Shown here piece after piece: positions 1 through 7,553 of a stretch of DNA of 64,000 nucleotides. The translations under genes and the position numbers were made by a program. The first letter of the stretch is position 1. Every line of letters begins with the position of its first letter. The stretch covers positions 219,800-283,799 of the forward strand of contig NZ_JBHUIT010000034.1 in the NCBI RefSeq assembly GCF_042683045.1. Direction: 5' to 3'. Source of the DNA: Luteolibacter algae. GTDB lineage: Bacteria > Verrucomicrobiota > Verrucomicrobiia > Verrucomicrobiales > Akkermansiaceae. The notes beneath the pieces are model-generated. The model saw only the letters and a program-made list of their open reading frames with translations, had not been told where the DNA came from and did no database searches.

Positions 1-1
1 T

Positions 2-667
2 CAGGTGAATCGGATCTTTGGATCGGATGCCACCGGGTTCGCAGGAGATGTGGGCAGCAGGATTCATTTGATCAATGCCTCCTATGATAGGGTCGAGGGC
101 TATACTTTAGGCGCATATGCATACCTAATGGACTTCGATGGACCAAATGTATGGGATAATAATACCTATGGGGTTTCCGCGAAAACAAATCTGTTAGGTT
201 TGGATTTATTCGGTGAAATGGCCTTCCAGAACGAAGCTGGGACAAATAGTGATGACGAAAGCAATTACGCCCATCTCTCCGTGGCGAAAAGTATGGAAAC
301 CCATACTTTTACTGCCGGTCTGGAGTATCTTTCCTCCGGATTTCGCACACCCCTTGCCACTCTCCATGCATTCAACGGTTATGCGGATGTATTCCTCGGC
401 CAGCGGTTGGCTGGAGCCACCGGTGGCCTCACGGATGCATATCTTAGCCACTCAATGCCTCTGGCATGGGGCGTTAAAATGACCAATACGTTTCACGCTT
501 TTGGTGATAACGGGCTCTCCACCGCGCGCGGTTGGGAGATTGATTCTGTGCTGGCTAAAAAATTCGATGAGCATTTTCTAGCTATCGCAAAACTCGCACA
601 TTTTGAAACAGAGAGCGCGATACCTACTACAACGCGGTTTTCGTTGGAGTTGAACTATTCATTTTGA
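2..667 (+). CDS. Outer-membrane beta-barrel (alginate-export/porin-like) protein, C-terminal part
   Basis: The frame is open to the left edge, so the N-terminus lies outside the window. The visible 220 or so residues alternate polar and aromatic/hydrophobic residues in about 8-12 residue strands, and the last residue is Phe after an aromatic strand (LELNYSF). That is the usual C-terminal signal for assembly by the BAM machinery. Segments such as HAFNGYADVFLG and GLTDAYLSHSMPL resemble the alginate-export/OprP-like porin families of Verrucomicrobiota and Planctomycetota. The substrate cannot be told from this fragment. The next genes are a LysR regulator and a nitrate-sensor-like protein, so a role in anion or nitrate uptake is possible but only inferred. 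An internal GTG at position 5 is not likely to be the true start. Confidence 0.6.
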   Translation, partial: QVNRIFGSDATGFAGDVGSRIHLINASYDRVEGYTLGAYAYLMDFDGPNVWDNNTYGVSAKTNLLGLDLFGEMAFQNEAGTNSDDESNYAHLSVAKSMETHTFTAGLEYLSSGFRTPLATLHAFNGYADVFLGQRLAGATGGLTDAYLSHSMPLAWGVKMTNTFHAFGDNGLSTARGWEIDSVLAKKFDEHFLAIAKLAHFETESAIPTTTRFSLELNYSF

Positions 668-734
668 AGAATCTGCGCTTGTTGTCTCAAGCAGCGCCAT
701 CCTGTTAAATTCTTGACCGGATGGCGCTTAAAAA

Positions 735-1643
735 TCAGCTAGGCATATTTTCAAATGCCATTTCACACAGGCCGATAAATGCTTCCTCCACCAAACTCGG
801 CCGACGCTGAACCGAGTGAAATACCCCCCACTCCCGGTCGATTTGAGGACCTGGGATTTTGATCGCTTTCAGGGTGCCATCCGCAATCTCCTTCGATGCG
901 ACCCAGGATGCGACGATCCCGACTCCGGTTCCTAGCTTTGCCATTTCCTTGATTGCCTGCATATCCCCCAGCACCAATGGCTTCTTCATCTTTTCCGACA
1001 TACTGTCCATCCAGGACTCGATGAGACGGTGCGTTTCGGTAGCCTTCGCATAGATGATAAATTGCTGGGCGGATAAACTGCTTTCCATACTGTCCGCTTG
1101 TGCCGCCCAAGGATGAAATGGAGAGATGACAAAGGCCAACCTGTCATTGAACATCGGACGATATCCATCGGTGCTATGATTTTTCGGTTTCAGGCCAACG
1201 ACAAGATCAAGCTCGCCGATAGCCAGTTTTTCCAATAAAACCGCAGTATCGGCAGCCTCAATGTTGGGCTCGCACCGGGGGAAGCAATCCCGGAACTCGC
1301 GGAGCACACTTGGCACAACATAGTGGCAGAGACTATGTGGAGCCCCCACGCGGATACGGGTTTGGCCCCACCTACGGAGACCGTCCAAGTCGCGAGTGGC
1401 TTGATCCAGCTCTTGCAGAACTCGTTTACATCGTTTCAGCAAAATATCACCTTCGGAAGTGGTCGCTACACGTTTTCCGGATCTATCCAAAAGTTTGCAG
1501 CCCAACTGCTCTTCCAGAGTTCGTAGCGAATGACTCACGGCGGATTGAGTTACGAATAGCTTCCGGGCCGCCAGAGTAAAGCTGCCTTCTTCAGCCACTG
1601 CTACCAGTGCTCTCAACTGTCTTAAATCAGGCACCCAATCCAT
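735..1643 (-). CDS. LysR-family transcriptional regulator
   Basis: A 302-residue protein of normal LysR length. An N-terminal winged helix-turn-helix (about residues 6-65) includes SFTLAARKLFVTQSAVSHSL, the family signature. A linker helix follows, then a periplasmic-binding-like effector domain (about 92-300). It should bind DNA as a tetramer and respond to a small ligand. The gene is divergent from the NasS/NrtA-like gene across an 83-95 base gap that holds a perfect 7+7 inverted repeat. This is the classic LysR layout, in which the regulator controls its neighbour and itself. The effector is unknown; a nitrogen-related ligand is an inference from the neighbour. The ATG at 1643 is preceded by AT-rich sequence with no Shine-Dalgarno motif. 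Confidence 0.92.
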   Translation of the reverse strand: MDWVPDLRQLRALVAVAEEGSFTLAARKLFVTQSAVSHSLRTLEEQLGCKLLDRSGKRVATTSEGDILLKRCKRVLQELDQATRDLDGLRRWGQTRIRVGAPHSLCHYVVPSVLREFRDCFPRCEPNIEAADTAVLLEKLAIGELDLVVGLKPKNHSTDGYRPMFNDRLAFVISPFHPWAAQADSMESSLSAQQFIIYAKATETHRLIESWMDSMSEKMKKPLVLGDMQAIKEMAKLGTGVGIVASWVASKEIADGTLKAIKIPGPQIDREWGVFHSVQRRPSLVEEAFIGLCEMAFENMPS

Positions 1644-1689
1644 AATTAATAATTTTCATTCGAATACTCCCGGGAAATAAGCACCGCTT

Positions 1690-1713
1690 ATGCCAAAATT
1701 TAAAAATTGGCAT
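1690..1713. promoter_or_regulatory. Palindromic LysR-type operator in the divergent promoter
   Basis: A perfect inverted repeat, ATGCCAA then 10 AT-rich bases then TTGGCAT, lies between the divergent LysR gene and the NasS-like gene. It contains the T-N11-A type dyad expected for LysR-family binding sites. Position and symmetry fit an operator overlapping both promoters. Confidence 0.6.
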
Positions 1714-1738
1714 TCTACACGCTTACTTGGCAGGAGTC

Positions 1739-2788
1739 ATGCGTTCCAGCCCACCGATTTCAAAAAAATCCCAGCCGATCCGTCTGGGGTATATCCCGCT
1801 AACAGATTGTGCGCCACTCGCCGTTGCCCAGGAAATGGGTATTTTCCGTAAATACGGATTGAACGTTGTTTTGCACCGCGAGCTCGGATGGGCCACTGTG
1901 AGGGACAGGCTATTCTATGGAGAGCTCGATGCAGCGGAATCGATCGCCGGGATTGCTTTCGCACTAGGCTTTGGTTTAACGGATCTCCGCTGTGAAGTCG
2001 CGGTTCCTCTGGTTCTGAATCTTCATGGAAATGCCATCACGCTATCGACCGAATTGCCTCCGGAAGTGATCGGAAATGGCGTGGGTCTGAAGAATTATCT
2101 CGCGCGACAGTGGAAAAAGGACCGGCCCTTCACCCTCGCGGCCACACATCGTTTCTCATCGCATGGAGTATTGTTACATACCTGGCTCAAACGCCACGGA
2201 TTGGAAGACACGGATGTGGAAATTATCACTCTCCCCCCTTCTCTGATGCCCCGCCATCTGAAGGCGGGCCATATAGACGGTTATTGTGTCGGGGAACCGT
2301 TCAATTCCGAGGCAATTCTAGGTGGATACGGTTGGTCTCCGGTCACTTCCGCCGATTTGTCCCATGGCCATCCAGAAAAAGTCCTCCTGGTTTCGGGCGA
2401 ATTCATTCAAGAGCGGCGAGAGGAATCGATCGCTTTGGTTTCCGCATTGCTGGAGAGTTGTAAGCTGTGTGACGATCCATCATTTCGCGAGGATTTGATC
2501 ATGATTTTAGCGAAGAAGGAATTCACTGGTGCCTCGCCAGAAATTCTTAGGAATAGCTTGGACGATGTTTTCTTCACTGGCGCAGCGAAGGTCTCCGGCA
2601 GAGGATTTCACATGTTTTATGGAAACTCGGTGAATCGACCTTCCACTGACAAGGCATCCTGGATGTTGGCTGGCCTGCGTAGTGCCGGCTCTCTGCCGGA
2701 AAGCTCCTGTGGCTCCCTATCCCGATTGTATAGAGAAGACATTTATATGGCGGCACTAGCGGGAGTCTGCGAAACCATTCCTGGATAA
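1739..2788 (+). CDS. NasS/NrtA/CmpA-like nitrate-binding protein without signal peptide
   Basis: About 349 residues. The opening RLGYIPLTDCAPLAVAQE is the signature of the NrtA/CmpA/NasS family of type II solute-binding proteins, followed by GLNVVLHRELGW. No export signal precedes it, which matches NasS, the cytoplasmic nitrate/nitrite sensor, rather than the secreted transporter subunits. NasS normally holds the antiterminator NasT inactive. No nasT or ANTAR gene, permease or ATPase lies beside it here; the next gene encodes a pseudopilin. It is divergent from a LysR gene that may replace NasT as output. The ATG at 1739 (AGGAG only two bases upstream) is listed; an in-frame TTG at 1727 is an alternative start. 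Ligand specificity is not proven. Confidence 0.75.
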   Translation: MRSSPPISKKSQPIRLGYIPLTDCAPLAVAQEMGIFRKYGLNVVLHRELGWATVRDRLFYGELDAAESIAGIAFALGFGLTDLRCEVAVPLVLNLHGNAITLSTELPPEVIGNGVGLKNYLARQWKKDRPFTLAATHRFSSHGVLLHTWLKRHGLEDTDVEIITLPPSLMPRHLKAGHIDGYCVGEPFNSEAILGGYGWSPVTSADLSHGHPEKVLLVSGEFIQERREESIALVSALLESCKLCDDPSFREDLIMILAKKEFTGASPEILRNSLDDVFFTGAAKVSGRGFHMFYGNSVNRPSTDKASWMLAGLRSAGSLPESSCGSLSRLYREDIYMAALAGVCETIPG

Positions 2789-2862
2789 ATGTTTCTGAAT
2801 AGATTCTCGCACACAACGTAGGTATCCGGGTCATTGCAGGCAGCTGCAGATATATATGGGGG

Positions 2863-2892
2863 TCCTCGTCGTTGATCAGATTCATACGAGGA
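2863..2892. other. Short inverted repeat between nasS-like and pseudopilin genes
   Basis: TCCTCGT and ACGAGGA form 7-base arms around a 16-base loop in the 219-base gap 2789-3007. There is no T-tract, so it is at best a weak terminator or a regulatory hairpin. The rest of the gap shows no gene. Confidence 0.25.
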
Positions 2893-3007
2893 TTCGCTAT
2901 TTATTCCCGACGATCAGCCATTCGATTATCAAAAGCGAAGCGTTACAAGATTAGGTATCGAATACATCTTTACCCAATCATTTCCAGACAGGAGTGATTT
3001 CTAAAGC

Positions 3008-3790
3008 ATGTGTTCATTCATGGAACCTATGAAAACGCATCGCAAACCAAAATATGGTTTCACCTTGGTGGAACTTCTTGTCGTAATTACCATCATCGCA
3101 GTTCTAGCCGGAGTTGTTTTCAGCGTCGCAAATAGAGCGAGGCTGGCGGCGAAAGCCTCCACCTGCGTAAGTAATTTAAGACAATGCGGGCTATCCGTGC
3201 ATGTGATACGCGACGAAGGCTTGGAAAACAAAGGACGCACACCACCCGGATATTTTCCCAGCTACGGAGGATGGATCGGAGGGCCCGGAGTTGCCTGGAG
3301 ACAGTATACGATTTACGACCTGATAGGTGAGCAGATAGGTGCCTGCATTGGTGACGGCGGATCTTATAGATGGACGACCCATCCCCGGGATACCTTTCTC
3401 AACAACCCTCTTTCAGAGGTAGAGTTAGCAAAAGGAATTCCTACCGAAGAAATCGATTTCTCAGGTCATCCCGAGCAGCAAATCGGTGGGTTCGGATACA
3501 ATCATTTGGTGAACGGCTGGACCACCCCCAATAGCGAAGATGATAGTCCCGGCTACAAACGGACCAGTCTCAACACCATCGACTTCCCGAACCGGACGAT
3601 TTTAATGGCCGAACAACAGACAAATAGTCCAGGAACCATCATTGGCCCTTATCGCCAAGCTCCACATGGAAATTATAAAGACAAGGCTCACTGCCTTTTT
3701 GTCGATGGCCATGTCGAAGCAATCGCCAACGACTATCTGCCTACAAACGAAGCGTTCCTGAAATATTTCCGACCGGCCGTGGCAAATTGA
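3008..3790 (+). CDS. Prepilin-type N-terminal cleavage protein (type II pseudopilin, H-Xn-DG family)
   Basis: A 260-residue protein with a short basic leader ending in KYG, then FTLVELLVVITIIAVLAGVV. This is the class III prepilin signal, with cleavage between G17 and F18 and the conserved Glu at +5. The hydrophobic helix is followed by a globular domain with a variant H-Xn-DG motif near the C-terminus (HGNYKD...LFVDGHVEAI), three residues longer than the classical spacing. Members are abundant in Verrucomicrobiota and Planctomycetota and are processed by PilD-like peptidase. Their exact role, as minor pseudopilin or secreted matrix protein, is unclear. AGGAG at 2990-2994 supports the ATG at 3008 with long spacing; ATGs at 3020 and 3029 are alternatives. 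The gene stands alone, with no secretion machinery nearby. Confidence 0.85.
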   Translation: MCSFMEPMKTHRKPKYGFTLVELLVVITIIAVLAGVVFSVANRARLAAKASTCVSNLRQCGLSVHVIRDEGLENKGRTPPGYFPSYGGWIGGPGVAWRQYTIYDLIGEQIGACIGDGGSYRWTTHPRDTFLNNPLSEVELAKGIPTEEIDFSGHPEQQIGGFGYNHLVNGWTTPNSEDDSPGYKRTSLNTIDFPNRTILMAEQQTNSPGTIIGPYRQAPHGNYKDKAHCLFVDGHVEAIANDYLPTNEAFLKYFRPAVAN

Positions 3791-3808
3791 ACCCTGCGAC
3801 CGGAGAAA

Positions 3809-3841
3809 GGTGGTATCGCAAATCCAGATGTGCGATCCACC
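3809..3841 (+). terminator. Possible hairpin terminator after the pseudopilin gene
   Basis: GGTGGTATCGCA and TGCGATCCACC pair as an 11-base-pair stem with one bulged T about 20 bases after the stop codon. No uridine run follows, so efficiency is doubtful. Confidence 0.35.
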
Positions 3842-3916
3842 AGGCTATTTGCTATTTGAAATAAATTAAAGGCGTCTACCGAATCGTCATTGAGAAAAGG
3901 TAGGCCCGAAATGGCG

Positions 3917-3949
3917 AAAGGCGCTAAGTTGTTTAAACTTAGCGCCTTT
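3917..3949 (-). terminator. Terminator hairpin downstream of initiator tRNA
   Basis: A perfect 14-base-pair stem (AAAGGCGCTAAGTT with its complement) closes a 5-base loop, starting three bases beyond the tRNA CCA end on the minus strand. The stem ends in UUU, but the following bases are not a uridine run. It probably also marks the 3' end for RNase trimming. Confidence 0.65.
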
Positions 3950-3952
3950 CAT

Positions 3953-4029
3953 TGGTTGCGGGAGCAGGATTTGAACCTACGATCTTCAGGTTATGAGCCT
4001 GACGAGATACCTGACTTCTCCATCCCGCG
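3953..4029 (-). tRNA. Initiator tRNA-fMet (CAU)
   Basis: A 77-base cloverleaf folds on the minus strand with encoded CCA. The stems are CGCGGGA/TCCCGCA acceptor, GAGA/TCTC D stem, TCAGG/CCTGA anticodon stem around loop CTCATAA, and GTAGG/CCTGC T stem. Initiator hallmarks are present: a C1-A72 mismatch (blocks elongation use and permits formylation) and A11-U24. The anticodon stem has A29-U41, G30-C40, G31-C39 rather than the usual three consecutive G-C pairs. A long hairpin follows the gene and a sigma70-like promoter precedes it. Confidence 0.97.
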
Positions 4030-4063
4030 ATTAGGACCTCCGCCTTCCGGCGTGGGCGGACAA

Positions 4064-4091
4064 ACTACACTGAAACAACGGGATATGGCAA
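4064..4091 (-). promoter_or_regulatory. Putative sigma70-type promoter of the initiator tRNA
   Basis: On the minus strand TTGCCA (4091-4086) and TGTAGT (4069-4064) are separated by 16 bases, about 35 bases upstream of the tRNA 5' end. The boxes match 5/6 and 4/6 of consensus. A small GC-rich inverted repeat (TCCGCC/GGCGGA) lies in the leader. Confidence 0.4.
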
Positions 4092-4140
4092 GAGTTATTT
4101 TGCATGTTTCTGATTTTTCTGGTCAATTTCCGGCAGAAAG

Positions 4141-5028
4141 ATGAATTCCCTCAACATCCAAAACGATATCGTTCCTTTCAATGTATGGGAAAAGCAAGCA
4201 TCGGAACATTTCCAGAAAGCCAGCAAATTTACCGCAAGTGTGAGAAAACGTAGAGACTGTGGGGAATCGCATCCGGTGGAAGACTTTTTATTCGATTACT
4301 ACCCCTACCCTTTGTCGATTATCGAGCAATGGCATCCAGAAATCGGCGTCAGATTGGAAATTGGTGATGTGATAACTCTGCCAAAAAGATTTTCCGGCAA
4401 ACGTTACAGCCATCGGGATCGGACATTTTTCTTGGATCGTGGGAAAATGGAGGAAAAAGAAAGAGCCCGCTTGCTCTGGATCCAAGAACTTTTAATGGCG
4501 ACACAGAGACACACTCCAAATTTTGCATGTCATGGTTTGCACGAATGGGCAATGGTTTACCAGGCCGAAGAAATCCGGCACTCCGGCCTGGCTCCTTTGC
4601 GGCTGAAACAAGAGGAAATTGATAGCCTGATCGAAAGCCGGAGCATTACCTGCACTCACCATGATGCGTTCCGATTTTTCGCGAAGGCTGCAAGGCCTCT
4701 CAATAAAATCCAGCCTTCGATTGATACCCGGTTGGAGAACGAGCAGCCCGGGTGCGTCCATGCCAATATGGACTTGTATAAATGGGCGGCAAAATGCATG
4801 CCATGGATCGGATCGGGTTTATTGCTGGAGTGCTTTCTTCTAGCCAATGAACTGAGAAACCTGGATATGAGAGCCAGTCCTTATGATCTGTCCAAGTGGC
4901 AAGTGATTCCGATCAAAATAGAGACTGCCGAGGGACGGAAGCATTATGAAACCGAGCAGCGAAGGCTGGCTGCCATTGCAGGAGAACTTAGAGGGAAGCT
5001 GATTGCTTCTTTGGATCGGGTCCTCTAG
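4141..5028 (+). CDS. Conserved protein of the family often annotated as 3-methyladenine DNA glycosylase
   Basis: A 295-residue soluble protein without signal peptide or membrane segment. The stretches HPVEDFLFDYYPYPLSIIEQ and ACHGLHEWAMVYQ, with the run CTHHDAFRFF, match from memory a family found in actinobacteria and verrucomicrobia that databases label 3-methyladenine DNA glycosylase. I know of no biochemical support, and the protein does not show the helix-hairpin-helix or AlkD signatures of known glycosylases. Several conserved His, Glu and Asp residues suggest a metal- or nucleotide-dependent enzyme. It stands alone between the tRNA and the convergent nadK gene. The name should be treated as a label, not a function. 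Confidence 0.55.
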   Translation: MNSLNIQNDIVPFNVWEKQASEHFQKASKFTASVRKRRDCGESHPVEDFLFDYYPYPLSIIEQWHPEIGVRLEIGDVITLPKRFSGKRYSHRDRTFFLDRGKMEEKERARLLWIQELLMATQRHTPNFACHGLHEWAMVYQAEEIRHSGLAPLRLKQEEIDSLIESRSITCTHHDAFRFFAKAARPLNKIQPSIDTRLENEQPGCVHANMDLYKWAAKCMPWIGSGLLLECFLLANELRNLDMRASPYDLSKWQVIPIKIETAEGRKHYETEQRRLAAIAGELRGKLIASLDRVL

Positions 5029-5054
5029 TGCGCTTCTTGGTCAAACCTTCGAAT

Positions 5055-5930
5055 TCATACTCCCTGCCAGCCAAGTTTCTGACGTAGAGCTTCATAAAAC
5101 GAGGTTCCCTCCAGTCTCAGTAGATGGAAGGATCGCTCAGCCTTCACGACGGTCACGCGGTCTCCGGGATCGATACGTGTGGTATCACGTCCATCGACTG
5201 TGAAAATCATCGGTCCGTCATCCGCACGTTCCGGTGAGATTTCGACTTCCACATCATCGGAAACGACCAGCGATCTCTGACTGAGGCTGTGAGGACAGAT
5301 GGGAGTGATAACCATGACCGAGGACTGTGGCGCAATCAGCGGTCCCCCGGCCGAGAGAGAGTATGCGGTAGATCCGGTAGGAGTTGCGACGATAAGGCCA
5401 TCGGCCCGATAACGATTTAGCCACTCCCCGTCGATCTTGGCTTTCAAAGTCACCAACCGGCCTGTTTCACCGCGGGCCATCGTTACCTCATTCAGCCCGT
5501 AATAAGTCTCCTCTTCACCGTTTTTCCGGGAAACGGTTGCCTTGAGCAACATCCGCACACTGATATTGAATGTCCCGGTGGCGACCGCTTCAGCAAAATC
5601 GTCGAGCTCTGCGTCCGTGCAGGTCGTCAAAAAGCCCAATGTGCCAATATTGATGCCGGCAACAGGTTTCCTGAAATCGCCGAACCTAGAGACAGCATGC
5701 ATCATGGTTCCATCACCACCCAAAACTGCCGCGATATCCACTTGATCCGGGAACTCCCGTGCATAAATGCCTTCGTTTTCTCCAGCGAGTTGGGCTGTTT
5801 TTCGTTCCAGAACGCACTCACAGCCACGACTCTCCAGTGCTACCCTTAAGGCCAGCAACGTATTCAATCCCCCGGCTTTTTGCGGGTTGAGCAATAATCC
5901 GACTTTCACTCGGCTCCAAGGTGTTGGCAT
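5055..5930 (-). CDS. nadK: NAD kinase
   Basis: A 291-residue enzyme that phosphorylates NAD+ to NADP+ in the cytoplasm. It has the ATP/polyphosphate-NAD kinase motifs in order: GGDGTMM (residues 71-77, catalytic Asp), GINIGTLGFL (92-101), NE at 147-148, and the NAD-binding TPTGSTAYSLSAGGP (183-197). The length is usual for bacterial NadK. The ATG at 5930 (MPTPW) is chosen because upstream extension to the TTG at 5969 adds only non-conserved residues. It lies 48 bases downstream of the LOG-like gene on the same strand, so the two are probably cotranscribed. Its 3' end converges on the 4141-5028 gene. Confidence 0.96.
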   Translation of the reverse strand: MPTPWSRVKVGLLLNPQKAGGLNTLLALRVALESRGCECVLERKTAQLAGENEGIYAREFPDQVDIAAVLGGDGTMMHAVSRFGDFRKPVAGINIGTLGFLTTCTDAELDDFAEAVATGTFNISVRMLLKATVSRKNGEEETYYGLNEVTMARGETGRLVTLKAKIDGEWLNRYRADGLIVATPTGSTAYSLSAGGPLIAPQSSVMVITPICPHSLSQRSLVVSDDVEVEISPERADDGPMIFTVDGRDTTRIDPGDRVTVVKAERSFHLLRLEGTSFYEALRQKLGWQGV

Positions 5931-5978
5931 GTGCCGCTGCTGACAAGCAACTAAAGGTAATATCTGCAAAAAATTCGG

Positions 5979-7028
5979 TTATAAGAGCTCCTTCACCGTT
6001 GGAATTATTTCATCGAGATTCTCGACCACGGTAAATTCACCGTCATAACACCACTCTCCGAGTAATCGGATCATAGGATCCCAAAAGCGCCTACCGCTTT
6101 CATCAGGGCGATTGTAAATAACCACAGGTTTATTGCTCATCCCTTTTTTATTCTGCTGTTTGAAGATCATTAATGCGAGCATCTCCTGGACAGTTCCTGC
6201 TCCACCCGGGAAGATCACAAACGCTTCCGAGCGCTCGATCATCACACCCATGCGGGTGTAGATGTCGGGTTTTAGCCAGAAGCTGGAAAGCCCTTCCGGT
6301 AGGCCCTCTAGCTCAATGATATGCGGCACGTTTGAGCCTCCCGCCCATCCACCCGCCTCAACCGATCCACGGACCACCTCTCCCATGATTCCGGAATTCC
6401 CGGCTCCAGAAATGCAGCCCAGACGATTCTCCGCAAGCATCCGGCCGAAGTCATATCCGTCCTTCAGATAGCCTTCCTTTTCAATCGAAGCGGAACAGAA
6501 AACACAAACGTTTCCGATGTTTTCCGCCGGAGGTGGCGAATCAAACGAGGGACCCGCGATTTCGCCTGTCGGTATCCTCCCAATCTCCGGCAGACCCGCC
6601 TCTCTAGCTTTTTCCAGAAGCTCCAAAACACCATCCACATGGTCTGTTTCCAATAGGTAATCCGCAGGATTTTGGGCAACAGTCCCTATCTGTCTGAGGT
6701 GGTCCAAAAGCTGCAGCAAACCATTCCAGGACCCATCGGTATTGAGTAGAACAGTGGGCTTGTTCGCCAAATTTTTATCCATCGTCTGATACCCGACAAA
6801 GATGGAAACCGCCTTGAATAAATCTTCCAGGGTTGCTCCCGGAGTGAAAACAAAAGCATCTGCTTCGATGATTTTTTTCTCGATATTCGAGAGTGAAATT
6901 CTTTGATCTCCGTTTGAGTTATATATGTCCCATCCTTTACTGAACAAGCGGTAAAGCAGCTTGGCTCTGGATTGTCTGTTAGGATCTTTCTCGCCGGCTA
7001 CTGTTCCTGCTAATCTGACTTTTGGCAT
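5979..7028 (-). CDS. Two-domain LOG/lysine-decarboxylase-like Rossmann protein
   Basis: 349 residues with two Rossmann halves. The C-terminal half (about 172-345) is a normal LOG/TIGR00730-type domain, with CVFCSAS, SGAGNSGIMGEV and the phosphoribohydrolase signature FPGGAGTVQEML (273-284). The N-terminal half (about 1-145) looks like a decayed copy in which the signature became FTPGATLEDLFKA (61-73). LOG enzymes release the free base from nucleoside 5'-monophosphates, and many bacterial members hydrolyse AMP, IMP or related nucleotides. The single active motif suggests one catalytic and one structural or regulatory half. It is likely transcribed with nadK; a link to purine-nucleotide turnover is an inference. 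Confidence 0.85.
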   Translation of the reverse strand: MPKVRLAGTVAGEKDPNRQSRAKLLYRLFSKGWDIYNSNGDQRISLSNIEKKIIEADAFVFTPGATLEDLFKAVSIFVGYQTMDKNLANKPTVLLNTDGSWNGLLQLLDHLRQIGTVAQNPADYLLETDHVDGVLELLEKAREAGLPEIGRIPTGEIAGPSFDSPPPAENIGNVCVFCSASIEKEGYLKDGYDFGRMLAENRLGCISGAGNSGIMGEVVRGSVEAGGWAGGSNVPHIIELEGLPEGLSSFWLKPDIYTRMGVMIERSEAFVIFPGGAGTVQEMLALMIFKQQNKKGMSNKPVVIYNRPDESGRRFWDPMIRLLGEWCYDGEFTVVENLDEIIPTVKELL

Positions 7029-7109
7029 GTTTTATTATTTGAGGGGGTTGGAAAATCTTGTGTATGTCTTTCCCTAGACAGGAAATGAAAGCCATTCATA
7101 TTGTCAGGC

Positions 7110-7553
7110 ATGGACATTTTTCTGCAAGCGGCAGTTGAGGAAGCTTTGTCGGGACAGCGAGAAGGCGGTATCCCTATTGGCAGTGTGCTTGTCCACGATG
7201 GTAAAATAATAGGACGCGGGCATAACCGGAGAGTTCAGAAAAACAGCACAATTCTTCATGCTGAGATGGATGCATTGGAAAATGCCGGTCGTCTTTCCCC
7301 TACTATCTATCAGGAGTGCACTCTGTTCACAACTCTGTCCCCATGCCCGATGTGTTCCGGTGCGGCTTTGCTCTACAAGATCCCAAGGATTGTTATAGGT
7401 GAAAACAAGACCTTCATGGGGGCGGAAGAGTTATTGAAAGCCCATGGAGTAAAGTTGAACGTGATGAATGACGAGTCCTGCATCAAGATGATGTCCAACT
7501 TCATAAGAGCAAATCCGGATTTGTGGAACGAGGATATTGGTGAGGCTGAATGA
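7110..7553 (+). CDS. Cytosine/nucleoside deaminase of the fungal FCY1 type
   Basis: 147 residues of the zinc-dependent cytidine deaminase-like fold. HAE (50-52) supplies the zinc ligand His and the proton-shuttling Glu, and PCPMC (78-82) the two zinc Cys. Beyond the motifs, GHN(M/R)R, LENAGRL, TLFTTLSPC, IPRIVIGEN and the C-terminal DLWNEDIGE closely follow yeast cytosine deaminase as I recall it, more so than TadA or GuaD. The likely reaction is cytosine to uracil plus ammonia (pyrimidine salvage). The ATG at 7110 is preferred; an in-frame TTG at 7101 is possible. The stop codon overlaps the next start in ATGA, so translation is coupled to the PdeM gene. Confidence 0.82.
   Translation: MDIFLQAAVEEALSGQREGGIPIGSVLVHDGKIIGRGHNRRVQKNSTILHAEMDALENAGRLSPTIYQECTLFTTLSPCPMCSGAALLYKIPRIVIGENKTFMGAEELLKAHGVKLNVMNDESCIKMMSNFIRANPDLWNEDIGEAE

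Noticed and set aside
3890..4144. 84-residue plus-strand open frame across the initiator tRNA
   Set aside because: It runs through the tRNA and its terminator in antisense and ends at the next gene's start; the tRNA explains the sequence.
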